NCBI RefSeq assembly: GCF_016907655.1
Contig: NZ_JAFBCL010000001.1
Location: forward strand, 2,294,001-2,358,000
Reading direction: 5' to 3'
Source of the DNA: Saccharothrix algeriensis
GTDB taxonomy: Bacteria; Actinomycetota; Actinomycetes; Mycobacteriales; Pseudonocardiaceae
Length of the DNA: 64,000 nt
The notes under the pieces were generated by a model, which saw only the letters and a program-made list of their open reading frames with translations, did not search any database and was not told the DNA's origin. The position numbers and the translations under genes are program-made. Of this stretch, positions 33,909 through 42,199 are shown piece after piece. Position 1 is the first letter of the stretch, and the number at the start of each line of letters is the position of its first letter.

Positions 33909-35666
33909 ATGCAGGACCCTGCGGACTCGATGGAGATCGCCGAGCCTGAGGAGAACGGCCGGAGCGATACCACCGACTCGCCTGTTGCCGACGATCCGAC
34001 GTCCGACTCGGACATCGACCCGGCGACGACGTCGACGGTCCTGGTGGAGGTGCTCCCGGGAGTGGCTGTCGTCGCCGGTGAGGTCCCGCCGGAGCTGAAG
34101 CCCGATCTGGTCGACTTCGGGATCGTGCCGGCTGCCGACCGCAAGCAGATCTCGGCGATCCTCGCCTCGATCGGGAACGCGGCGACCGTGGCCGGCAACC
34201 TCGGGAACGCGTTCGCCGGCGTGCAGGGGCTCTACAGGATCGGCCACACGGCACAGGCCCTGCTGAACAACGGCGCGACGCTCGCCGCCAAGGACGGCGG
34301 GAACCTCGGAGCGGTGATGGTGTCCGGTCGCGTCGTGCACCAGGCCCGCTTCTACCCCGTGAATGCGGTGAGCAAGGCGCAGACCGCGGCCTCGGTGGGG
34401 CCGGCGCTGGCCATGCTCGCCCTCCAGATGATGCTGAGCGAGGTCTCGGGCCTCGTCAGGACCAACCTCTCGGTGACGAGCCAGGTCCTCACCGCCATCC
34501 GCAAGGATCAGTGGGCCGAGCTGACAGGGCTCGTCGCCGCCATCGATCGCGCGGTCGACCAGGCGCGGGAGATCGAGTCGGTCCCGACGTCCCTGTGGGA
34601 GGACGTCGCGGGCAGTGGAGCGCTGCTGCAGAAGCAGCTCGAGCTCTACGAGGGGAACGTCCGCGACCACGTCAGGCGGATCGGTGAGGCCGACGCACGC
34701 AGCCACCGCGAGTACCTGCAGACGAACGCCGAGGTCATCGCCTTCGACGTCAACGCCCTTCTGTCCGCCCTCAAGGCGTGGACCGGGTATCACGCGCTTC
34801 ACGCCGCAAGGGCGAGAGCCGCTGGACGGGAAGACGCCGCCGAGGCGCACTACGCCGAGGTCATCGCGCGCGACACCCGGGCGGAGTTCGACTCCGCCCT
34901 CGCCGGGACGACGAGCCTCGTCGACGCGCTGGCGCGGGAGCTGCGGATCACCGCCGAGCTCCGCGGCCCCGACGCGTGGCCGCTGCCGGGGAAGCGGAAG
35001 GACGTGAAGGCGGCCCGCGAGGTCTCCGCCCGGCTCCTGGAGGCGATCGGTCCTCTCGCCGACGCCCTCCGCCCGCCGGTCCCTCCGCTCGAGGCCCCGG
35101 ACGTCGTCTGCGCATCCGGGTCGCTGGACCCAGGGCCGTACCTCCGCGTTCTGCGATGGCTCTTCGAGGACGGTGAGGTCCTGCGCGTCCTCGGCTTCCC
35201 CGACCAGCTCGACCCCCTCGGCCCCATTTCCGCGATCGTCGGCGGAGCGAAGGAGAAGTTGGCCGCAGCGAGGGACAAGGCCACGGTGAACACCCTGATC
35301 GCCGTCACGAACCGCCGCATCATCACGGCCAAGGCGAACGCATTCCTCGAGCAAGCGGAGATCCGTCAGAGCATCCCGATCGACCAGGTTCGATACGTCC
35401 GATCAACAACCGCGCAGGACAGAAGCTCTCGCTTGGCGATCGACCTCATCACGCGCGACGAGAACATCCGGTGGCTCTTCCACGCCGATATCGACAACAC
35501 TCGAGTGGACGCGCTCGCCGCCGTGCTCGCCGAGTCGATGGCGATCCCGGACGCTGAACGCGATGAGCTCCAACGGCGGCGCCACATCTCCATCGAGGCG
35601 GACGAGAAGAGCGAGAGTGCCGGCACGAGGACTCCCGAACCGACTGGGCCTGAAGCCACGACCTGA
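33909..35666 (+). CDS. large hypothetical protein with C-terminal PH-like domain
   Basis: 585 residues. The acidic N-terminus (about 1-40) is followed by a long helical region (residues about 70-400: IGNAATVAGNLGNAFAGVQG, then coiled-coil-like segments), a hydrophobic patch ALAMLALQMM, and near the C-terminus (about 455-545) a bacterial PH-like/YokE-type domain: TLIAVTNRRIITAKAN and PIDQVRYVRS. A perfect GGGGAGGAG ribosome site supports the ATG at 33909. Codon choice is less GC-extreme than the core genes, suggesting a foreign origin. No catalytic motif was found. It might be a membrane-damage sensor or toxin-like protein, but that is speculation. Confidence 0.7.
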   Translation: MQDPADSMEIAEPEENGRSDTTDSPVADDPTSDSDIDPATTSTVLVEVLPGVAVVAGEVPPELKPDLVDFGIVPAADRKQISAILASIGNAATVAGNLGNAFAGVQGLYRIGHTAQALLNNGATLAAKDGGNLGAVMVSGRVVHQARFYPVNAVSKAQTAASVGPALAMLALQMMLSEVSGLVRTNLSVTSQVLTAIRKDQWAELTGLVAAIDRAVDQAREIESVPTSLWEDVAGSGALLQKQLELYEGNVRDHVRRIGEADARSHREYLQTNAEVIAFDVNALLSALKAWTGYHALHAARARAAGREDAAEAHYAEVIARDTRAEFDSALAGTTSLVDALARELRITAELRGPDAWPLPGKRKDVKAAREVSARLLEAIGPLADALRPPVPPLEAPDVVCASGSLDPGPYLRVLRWLFEDGEVLRVLGFPDQLDPLGPISAIVGGAKEKLAAARDKATVNTLIAVTNRRIITAKANAFLEQAEIRQSIPIDQVRYVRSTTAQDRSSRLAIDLITRDENIRWLFHADIDNTRVDALAAVLAESMAIPDAERDELQRRRHISIEADEKSESAGTRTPEPTGPEATT

Positions 35667-35775
35667 CCACCACTCCGCAAACCAGCGTGCGCGGTCCAGG
35701 ACACCTACCAGGTCTGGTCCCACCGGACGATCCGCGCCGCAGCCACACCCGAGACGCACCGACCACACCACATCA

Positions 35776-35850
35776 ACGAACCGCGCCCGACAACCGCCGA
35801 TACACGCCAACTGCGACGAAGCGCAGTCACAAGCCGAACCGCACTCCGCA
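35776..35850. repeat. copy A of a three-copy intergenic repeat
   Basis: It starts AACGAACCGCGCCCGACAAC and runs through GCCAACTGCGACGAAGCGCAG. It matches copy B (40797-40876) with about ten substitutions and one small gap, and copy C (38243-38289) over the right half. It lies in the 277-base gap before the DUF262 gene. A further weak match (TGCCGTGCAA then GGGG, about 35919-35934) exists beside it and beside copy B. Confidence 0.7.
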
Positions 35851-35943
35851 CAGGACGGCCGCGACTGCGACTTGCGCGCGGACGTGCCGCCTCCCCCGAT
35901 ACATTGCCGGTGGCCACTGCCGTGCAACCGGGGAGTCACGTTG

Positions 35944-38235
35944 GTGAAGGCGATGTTCCGAGAGGTCAGCTACCGGCTGTCCAAGCTGCTCGACGAGATC
36001 GAGGACGGCGACATCGGCCTCCCCGACATCCAGCGGCCGTTCGTGTGGTCCCGCACGAAGGTCCGCGACCTGTTCGACTCGATGTACCGCGGGTTCCCCG
36101 TGGGTTACTTCCTGTTCTGGGAGAATCCCGCGGTGCCCGCCGGCACCCGCCAGATCGGTGTCAACGACAAGCAGCAGGTCGCCCGACGCCTGATCGTGGA
36201 CGGGCAGCAGCGGCTCACCTCGCTGTACTCGGTGATCAAGAACCGACCTGTGGTGGACGACGAGTACCGGCAGTCGCACCTGGCCATCGCGTTCCGCCCG
36301 CGCGACCAGCGGTTCGCCGTGGCCGACGCGGCCACCCACCAGGACCCCGAGTTCATCGGCGACGTGTCGCAGCTGTGGGCGGGGGCGACGACCAGGCGCC
36401 GCTTCCAGACCGAGTTCATCGAGCGCCTGCGCGCCGCTCGGGACGTGGACGACGTCGAAGAAGACCAGATCATGGATGCGATCGACCGCCTCTACGACCT
36501 GCGCGACTACCCGTTCACCGCACTGGAGATCTCCGCGAACGCCTCCGAGGAGGAAGTCGCGGACATCTTCGTGCGGATCAACTCCGAAGGCGTCGAGCTG
36601 AAGCAGGCGGACTTCATCCTGACCCTCATGTCGGTGCACTGGGACACCGGTCGCCGGGACCTGGAGGACTTCTGCCGCGTCGCCCGGTTCCCGTCGCTGG
36701 GCGAGGCGTCGCCCTTCAACCACTTCATCATGCCGAGCCCCGACGAGCTGCTGCGGGTGACCGTCGGCCTCGGGCTGCGGCGCGCCCGCCTGCAGGCCGT
36801 CTACCCCGTGCTGCGCGGCAAGGACGTGGAGACCGGCAGGTTCTCCGAGGAGGCGCGGCTGCGCCAGTTCGACGTCCTGCGCACCGCGCAGCAGCACGTC
36901 CTCGACCTGGACAACTGGCACGGGTTCCTGGGCGCCCTCCGGCAGGCGGGGTACCGCAGCGGATCGATGATCACATCCCGTTTCACCATCGTGTTCTGCT
37001 ACATCGCGTTCCTCGTCGGACGACGCGACTTCGGGATGGGCCTCCACGAGCTGAGGCCGGTGATCGCCCGCTGGTTCTTCATGTGCGTCATCACCGGCCG
37101 GTACACGGGCTCCTCGGAAAGCCGGATGGAGCAGGACCTCCGCCGGTTCACCGAAGCGACGAACGCCGCCGCGTTCGTCGATGTCCTCGACTCCGTGATC
37201 GGCACCCAGCTGACCAACGACTTCTGGGAGGTGACGATGCCCGACCTCCTCGCCACCTCGGCCGGCTACTCGCCGAGCCTGTTCGCCTACCACGCAGCGC
37301 TCGTGCTGCTCGACGCGGACGTGCTCTTCGCCCCGGTGAAGGTGGGCGACGCCCTCGACCCGACGTCGGGGCAGCGCAGCGCGGCGGACCGGGACCACCT
37401 GTTTCGGCGCAAGCACCTGGAGTCGTTGGGCATCAAGTCCGTGAGCCGGCGAAACCAACTGGCCAACTACGTGTTCGTCGAGTGGCCGACGGGCGGCAAG
37501 CCCGCCCACGAGGCGCCCGCCGAGTACTTCCCCAAGCTGTGGGAGGCGCACGTCCCGGCGGACCAGCGCGACCGCGTCCGCTTCCTGCACGCGCTGCCGG
37601 AGGGGTGGGAGCAGCTGGAGTACGAGGAGTTCCTGGAGCGGCGGCGCAAGCACATCGCGCTCGTCATCAGGACGGCGTTCGACAAGCTGCGGACCGGCGC
37701 CGCCGCGGTGCCCGGCGCGACCGGCGGCAGCGCGTGGGCCGGGCCGTCGGTCGCGGAGCTGCTGGCCGGCGAGGAGTCGTCCGAGTTGGAGTTCAAGCAG
37801 ACCGGGGTGGGGCACCGCCCACAATCCGGCAAGCCCCAGTTCCCGAGCGACGCCGTGGTCAAGAGCGTGGCCGCGTTCCTCAACAGCGGCACAGGAGGGA
37901 CCCTGGGCATCGGCATCTCCGACGACAAGCAGGTAGTCGGGTTGGACGACGACTTCCGGCTGTGCGGCATGGACATCGACAAGTACGTCAACGCGATCAC
38001 CTCCGGTCTCATCTCCGCCTGCGGCGCCGGCCCCGTCACCCTGCACACCAGGGCACGGCCCGAGCAGGTCGACGGGCGCTGGGTCGTGCTGGTGGACGTC
38101 ACCCCCTCGTCCAAACCGGTCTACACCCGAACCAGCCGCGGCGACGAGGCGTTCTTCGTACGGGCGAACAACACCACACGGCAACTGGGCATCGGCGAGG
38201 CTCACGAGTACATCAGCACCCGCTGGCCGTCCTGA
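35944..38235 (+). CDS. DUF262-HNH(DUF1524-like)-AlbA_2 fusion protein, probable defence protein
   Basis: 763 residues. The N-terminal DUF262 (GmrS/SspE-type ParB-like fold) has IVDGQQRLTSLYSVI with the DGQQR motif at 86-90. A DUF1524/HNH-like stretch around H485 (RDHLFRRKHL, then NQLANYVFVEW) follows. The C-terminus (about 600-760) is an AlbA_2/Schlafen-like domain: ELEFKQTG at 614-621 and NSGTGGTLGIGISDDKQ. DUF262/DUF1524 proteins such as GmrSD and SspE restrict modified or unmodified phage DNA using NTP; AlbA_2 binds nucleic acid. This three-domain order is unusual. GTG at 35944 has GGGGAG 8 bases upstream; TTG 35941 and ATG 35953 are alternatives. It stands alone, flanked by repeat copies A and C. 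Confidence 0.8.
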   Translation: MKAMFREVSYRLSKLLDEIEDGDIGLPDIQRPFVWSRTKVRDLFDSMYRGFPVGYFLFWENPAVPAGTRQIGVNDKQQVARRLIVDGQQRLTSLYSVIKNRPVVDDEYRQSHLAIAFRPRDQRFAVADAATHQDPEFIGDVSQLWAGATTRRRFQTEFIERLRAARDVDDVEEDQIMDAIDRLYDLRDYPFTALEISANASEEEVADIFVRINSEGVELKQADFILTLMSVHWDTGRRDLEDFCRVARFPSLGEASPFNHFIMPSPDELLRVTVGLGLRRARLQAVYPVLRGKDVETGRFSEEARLRQFDVLRTAQQHVLDLDNWHGFLGALRQAGYRSGSMITSRFTIVFCYIAFLVGRRDFGMGLHELRPVIARWFFMCVITGRYTGSSESRMEQDLRRFTEATNAAAFVDVLDSVIGTQLTNDFWEVTMPDLLATSAGYSPSLFAYHAALVLLDADVLFAPVKVGDALDPTSGQRSAADRDHLFRRKHLESLGIKSVSRRNQLANYVFVEWPTGGKPAHEAPAEYFPKLWEAHVPADQRDRVRFLHALPEGWEQLEYEEFLERRRKHIALVIRTAFDKLRTGAAAVPGATGGSAWAGPSVAELLAGEESSELEFKQTGVGHRPQSGKPQFPSDAVVKSVAAFLNSGTGGTLGIGISDDKQVVGLDDDFRLCGMDIDKYVNAITSGLISACGAGPVTLHTRARPEQVDGRWVVLVDVTPSSKPVYTRTSRGDEAFFVRANNTTRQLGIGEAHEYISTRWPS

Positions 38236-38863
38236 TGGGTGGCGCACTACGGCGAAGTACAGCCAACAAGCTGAGCATCACTCTGTCAGCGCGGCCCACC
38301 AAGTGCCCTGATCAGCACAAGTGGAGAAAATCCCGTCAGCCGATGCCGTTCAGAGCCGTCGCACGTCGTTCAACTCCACCGCCTACTCCAGATCTGCTCC
38401 GCCCACCGCAGCATGAATAGCCGAAGAGGCCGGACCAGACCGTCGAACACGCGTTTTCCTCGTGCAGCACGGAACTCGGCCCGCAGTCGACCGCTCGCCC
38501 CACTCATGCCACACCGCCGTGGCCGCCTCGTCGGAGGAGGTTGCCCGTTACTTCCACTCGGTTGACGAACTGCTCGTCTCCGGCCCTGCGCACCCGCTCC
38601 TACGTCACCTCGAGGTCGCGCCACGGCTGCTCGAGTGTCTTCACTGCCGTGGAGGCAGGCCGTGCCGGAACCGACGACAGTGCCCGATGCGGATGGCGCG
38701 ACGGCAGTGGCAGGCCGGCCGCCTATCTGGTGTGAACGGGCCGTGCGGCCCAGTCCTCACGGTCGAGACATGCGTCGAGGGTTTCAGTGTTCTGGTACCC
38801 GCATAAACCAGGACACAGTCTGCGACAGCACTGATACCCTGAGTCATGTCCGGGGAGGGGCAG
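38236..38863. other. 628-base intergenic region with repeat copy C
   Basis: No convincing gene. Copy C of the intergenic repeat (38243-38289) begins seven bases after the DUF262 stop. The remainder has moderate GC and short frames without coding character. The right end must carry the promoter of the WXG100 toxin unit. Confidence 0.5.
38243..38289. repeat. copy C of a three-copy intergenic repeat
   Basis: GGCGAAGTACAGCCAACAAG then CTGAGC matches copy B (GGCGAAGTGCAGCCTACAAG then CTGAGC at about 40837-40862) with two changes in the core. Read on the minus strand, both copies give AQLVGCTSP, with differences mostly at third codon positions. Confidence 0.65.
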
Positions 38864-39160
38864 ATGACCGGGTTCGATGTCGATCCGAAAGCGCTGCGCG
38901 CCGCGGCCGATGCCGCGAAGCAGGCCGCAGGGGTCGTGCGCAAGTTGGAGCTGGGCCGGGTGGCGGAGCTCGCCACCGCACTGCCGGGCACGGAGTCCGC
39001 CGGGACCGCCGGCGAGCTCGGTCCGCACTGGGAGGCCACCACCGGCAAGTGGGCCCGAGGTGTGGACTCCTACGCGGACGCGCTGACTGCGGCCGCCGAA
39101 GACTACGAGGCGCAGGACGACGACGCCGAGCGGGGGTTCGGCGGGGTAGGAGGCCGTTGA
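38864..39160 (+). CDS. WXG100-like small protein (toxin partner)
   Basis: 98 residues from the ATG at 38864, chosen because GGGGAGGGG lies just before it; an ATG at 38846 is in frame. It is all-helical (MTGFDVDPKALRAAADAAKQ), with a HWEATTGKWARGV turn in place of a strict WxG. The stop overlaps the next gene as TGATG, as expected of an ESX-type heterodimer in which the small protein pairs with the larger toxin. No secretion machinery is nearby. Confidence 0.7.
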   Translation: MTGFDVDPKALRAAADAAKQAAGVVRKLELGRVAELATALPGTESAGTAGELGPHWEATTGKWARGVDSYADALTAAAEDYEAQDDDAERGFGGVGGR

Positions 39161-40338
39161 TGGCCACGTGGTCCGAGGTCAGGCAGTGGCTGCCGGATGT
39201 CATCGGACAGGTCGGCGACCACCTCTCTGCACAGAAGAGACAGGTGATCGGCCTGCAGGACGAACTCGACGGCGCCAAGCCTGCCGAGTGGACCGGGAAG
39301 GCATCAGAAGCGGCGGCCGACGATCTCCGCGCCCGTCGTCAGGAACTCGAGGAACTCGCCGCGCGACTGTCCGCGGCGGGGAAGGTCGTCGACGACTCCG
39401 AGCAGTCCGCGCGGGACCTGGTCCGCAGCGTCGAGGCGACCGAGCAGTTCGCCGCGCAGAACGGCTACCGCATCGAGAACGGCACCGTCGTGAGGACCTC
39501 GGACGTCGGCGGATTCCTGGACATCGCGATCCTCCAAGCCGAGGTGCAGGGCATCCTGGCCCGCGCAGCCGAGATCGACACGGAGTTGAACTCCGTGCTC
39601 AAGCGCATCCTGTCCGACGGGATCGGCGACGCGGGGGCCACCACGTTGGCGGCGGCCGCGACGGCGGGCGAAGACCGCGTGGTCGATGAGCGGCGGCACC
39701 GCGAGCTGCTGGAGAAGTACCAGGTCAAGACCGATGGCACAACGATCTGGCCGAGCGGTCTGACCGGTTGGCTCGCGGAACGCAGAGGCATCAGGAAGGA
39801 GCGCGTCACCCAGGCCGAGGCGGAGATGCTCGACGACCTGCAGATGCGCAAGGGACTGCTCGGCCTCAAGGAGTTCGGCGACATCCGGCAGGACGCGCTG
39901 CACGTCGCTGAGGGCAAGTTCGACGGCAAGGGCGGGACCGACGGGCACGCGGACGCCTTCCGGCACGCCTACTGGAACGCGCTGATGACGCAGCGGTACG
40001 GTGAGGAGTGGGCCCGCGAGTTCGCCACCGCCCACGAGCGCAATCCGTCGAGCCACCACATCCCGGTGGGCATGGATCTGCACAACAACGAGGTCGGCCG
40101 CAGCATCGCGCAGGCCAACCCGGACGCGAGTCCCCAGCAGTTGGCGAAACTGGTCGAACAGGCGGTCAAGGACGGCAAGATGGTGGTCATCGACAAGAAC
40201 GACACCCTCGTGCCCTCCAACGAGGTGCCACCCGGCGAGACTCGCGAGACCAAGAAAGCACCGTGGCCCACGGACAACCCCGGGCGCAACGACGACCACG
40301 ACCCCGGCAAGCCGTCGGCCACTCCGGACCAGTACTGA
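39160..40338 (+). CDS. WXG100 toxin-like protein with DUF6973-type C-terminal domain
   Basis: 392 residues. The N-terminal helical domain has AEWTGKASEAAADDLRARRQ (W-T-G turn), the LXG/WXG-like secretion part. The C-terminal domain (about 245-335) has DAFRHAYWNALMTQRYGEEW, ATAHE and MDLHNNEVGR, a conserved His/Asp/Glu/Asn-rich set that I match to the DUF6973 family, likely a metal-dependent hydrolase or toxin (from memory). The tail is polar and disordered (GRNDDHDPGKPSATPDQY). It is coupled to the small WXG protein upstream and precedes a lipoprotein by 2 bases. Probably an exported effector. Confidence 0.72.
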   Translation: MATWSEVRQWLPDVIGQVGDHLSAQKRQVIGLQDELDGAKPAEWTGKASEAAADDLRARRQELEELAARLSAAGKVVDDSEQSARDLVRSVEATEQFAAQNGYRIENGTVVRTSDVGGFLDIAILQAEVQGILARAAEIDTELNSVLKRILSDGIGDAGATTLAAAATAGEDRVVDERRHRELLEKYQVKTDGTTIWPSGLTGWLAERRGIRKERVTQAEAEMLDDLQMRKGLLGLKEFGDIRQDALHVAEGKFDGKGGTDGHADAFRHAYWNALMTQRYGEEWAREFATAHERNPSSHHIPVGMDLHNNEVGRSIAQANPDASPQQLAKLVEQAVKDGKMVVIDKNDTLVPSNEVPPGETRETKKAPWPTDNPGRNDDHDPGKPSATPDQY

Positions 40339-40340
40339 TC

Positions 40341-40787
40341 ATGCGCTCGATACTGACCCTCATCGCACTGCTCGCCCTGCTGGCAGGATGCAGCGAGACC
40401 GCTTCGGGAGTGACGGTGGAATTCGACGAGAACCTCGAAAAGGCGATCGGCGAGCTGGCCCGCTCGGACGACTCCAGACAACTCAAAGAGTTGGCACCCG
40501 GCGATTGGACCTCAGTGCGCGTCCTCACCGGGCCCGCAACCGGCACGCGGATCGAGCAGGAGTTGGGTCGGCCCGTCGAACTGGACGGCGACGGCACCTA
40601 CGACGGCGATTACGTCCAGGACGGCAACCTGCTGGTGTTCCAGCGTGGTGGCGAGACCGTGCGGATGGTCAGCCTCGGTCAACTCGCCGCGCTCGCCGAC
40701 GGCGAGTACCGCGCGGACGTGGTCCTGCAAGCGCGCGATGGCGCCATAACCATGACCGGCCCGGACGGGCACCCCGCAGGCCGCTGA
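40341..40787 (+). CDS. lipoprotein, possible immunity protein
   Basis: 148 residues. The signal peptide MRSILTLIALLALLAGCSET has a lipobox L-L-A-G-C with the lipid-carrying Cys at 17. The rest is a small soluble domain with beta character (GDWTSVRVLTGPATG, VQDGNLLVFQRGGETVRMV). The ATG is 2 bases after the toxin stop. An outer-face lipoprotein directly after a WXG toxin fits an immunity role for a toxin acting on the cell surface, but no family is recognised. Confidence 0.7.
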   Translation: MRSILTLIALLALLAGCSETASGVTVEFDENLEKAIGELARSDDSRQLKELAPGDWTSVRVLTGPATGTRIEQELGRPVELDGDGTYDGDYVQDGNLLVFQRGGETVRMVSLGQLAALADGEYRADVVLQARDGAITMTGPDGHPAGR

Positions 40788-40796
40788 CCCCGTCAG

Positions 40797-40876
40797 AACG
40801 AACCGCGTCCAACAACCGCCAATCCATGCCAACTGCGGCGAAGTGCAGCCTACAAGCTGAGCCTCGCTCCGCCTGA
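40797..40876. repeat. copy B of a three-copy intergenic repeat
   Basis: It starts AACGAACCGCGTCCAACAAC, ten bases after the lipoprotein stop, and is the most complete copy. It overlaps in sequence with copy A on its whole length and with copy C on its right half. Copies therefore stand before and after the DUF262 gene and after the WXG toxin unit. Confidence 0.7.
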
Positions 40877-41008
40877 TCTGGATGTGTTGCCGTGCAAGGG
40901 GCGTCGACCACAAATCGGCGGTGGTCGGCGAGCCGGCGCCCGGACATGGCGAAGCCCCTGGTAGCAGAACTCTCGACCAAAATCGTCCAGCACACTCAGG
41001 GGCTTCAC

Positions 41009-41041
41009 GTGCTGTTCTACCGCGCCGCGCTGCCGTTGAGC
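41009..41041 (+). pseudogene. possible N-terminal remnant of another transposase
   Basis: The frame GTG CTG TTC TAC CGC GCC reads VLFYRAALPLS, which resembles the start of actinobacterial IS transposases. It breaks off where the IS5-type element begins, suggesting the latter inserted into an older one. Short and tentative; nothing else in the 347-base gap (40788-41134) looks coding. Confidence 0.25.
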
Positions 41042-41072
41042 GTTATTCAGTTCGGTGTGGGTTCGTATAGGA

Positions 41073-41137
41073 CAACAGCTCCGTTCCGGTAGGATCGTTT
41101 TCCTCTCACAGAACACGACCACCGGGCGGAGCTGTTG
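41073..41137. repeat. 11-base inverted repeat at the left end of the IS element
   Basis: CAACAGCTCCG (41073-41083) is exactly inverted as CGGAGCTGTTG (41127-41137), the right arm including the transposase start codon. It could be a hairpin that limits transposase translation, or part of the terminal repeat. The right end of the element is lost, so terminal repeats cannot be matched. Confidence 0.5.
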
Positions 41138-41761
41138 CGTTACGAGTCTACAACCGGGCTGTCCCAGGAGCTGATCCGGGAGTTGGTGGCCAGGATCGCG
41201 CAGGTCCTGCCGCCGCGCCGGGGGCGACCACCGCTGCCGGGGGTCTACCGCAGCGTGCTGCTGACGCTGATCGCGCTGCGCACGAACATGCCCCAGACGG
41301 TGCTCGCGGACCTGTTCGGCATCAGTCAGCCCACCGTCCCCCGCGTGCTGCGCCGGTTCCTGCCGCTGATCGGCCAGGTGCTGTGCCTGCACACCCCACC
41401 GGTTCCCGAGGTGCTGCGCGGGCGACCGGCGCTGGTCGACGGAACCCTGGTCCCCACCGGCAACCGCGCCGGGCAGCGGGGCAACTATTCCGGCAAACGC
41501 CGCCGCCAGGGATTGTCGATCCAGGTCCTGTCCGACACCGACGGCGCGCTGTTGGCGGTGTCGACGCCCTGCCGGGGCGGCACCCACGACCGCACCGCCC
41601 TGGCCGAGACCGGCTGGGAGACCCTGCTCGAAGGCACCCCCACCCCGGGCGACCACGCCTACCGCGGCACCACCGTCATCGTCCCCACCCGCCGCGCCCA
41701 CGGCGGCGGCGAGCACTCGCCCACCGACCGCAACGCCAACCGCGAACACTCCGCCCTGCGC
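41135..41761 (+). pseudogene. IS5-family transposase, 3'-truncated
   Basis: About 209 residues from a TTG start. An N-terminal helix-turn-helix (VLADLFGISQPTVPRVLRRF) precedes a DDE-type catalytic region with LVDGTLVPTGNRAG (first Asp) and GDHAYRG (second Asp). The expected final part with the catalytic Glu is missing: homology ends at REHSALR (41761), where a complete protein would continue about 60 residues. The element is therefore inactive. Sequence 41762-41857 is unassigned. Confidence 0.85.
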
Positions 41762-41857
41762 GGCGTAGCCGATGCACCGTTGACTCCGGAGCTGACCTTG
41801 GGTGAACCACCGGTCGTGGGGCTTCAGGAGACGGCTCGGTGCCGTGGCGTGTGCTGG

Positions 41858-42199
41858 TCAGAGCGACCCGGCCTTGGACGTTCGACCGCCCACCCGCACG
41901 GCAGGGGCGGAGGTGAACCGGACGTCGGTGCCCTCCCCCGTCACCGTGACCGACACCCGCTCCCCTGCCGGTACCTGCTCGACCCCGAGGGGCAGCTGGT
42001 AACTCCAGCCGCGCACCTCCACGTCGTCAACCGCGGCGAACCTGAGGTGGAACCGGATCCAGTCGTGCTCGGGCGGCGCCTCCCACGTCCGGCGGGCGGC
42101 CTCGTCCAGCGGCCCTTCGAAGGACGCGGTGATCGCTTGGTCGCGTTCGTCCCAGTGCAGGGCGTAGAGCGCGAACGCCGACAGGTCAGATGTGCTCAT
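41858..42199 (-). CDS. immunity-like protein (Imm50-type), second copy
   Basis: 113 residues from the ATG at 42199, which overlaps the end of the preceding immunity-like gene by 14 bases. WIRFHLRFAAVDDVEVRGW and RVSVTVTGEGTDVRFTSAP match the pattern of that neighbour and, from memory, of the Imm50 family. It has no signal peptide, so would act in the cytoplasm. Tandem diverged immunity genes often protect against several related toxins. The C-terminus may be altered near 41858, where unassigned sequence and the IS element begin. Confidence 0.6.
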   Translation of the reverse strand: MSTSDLSAFALYALHWDERDQAITASFEGPLDEAARRTWEAPPEHDWIRFHLRFAAVDDVEVRGWSYQLPLGVEQVPAGERVSVTVTGEGTDVRFTSAPAVRVGGRTSKAGSL

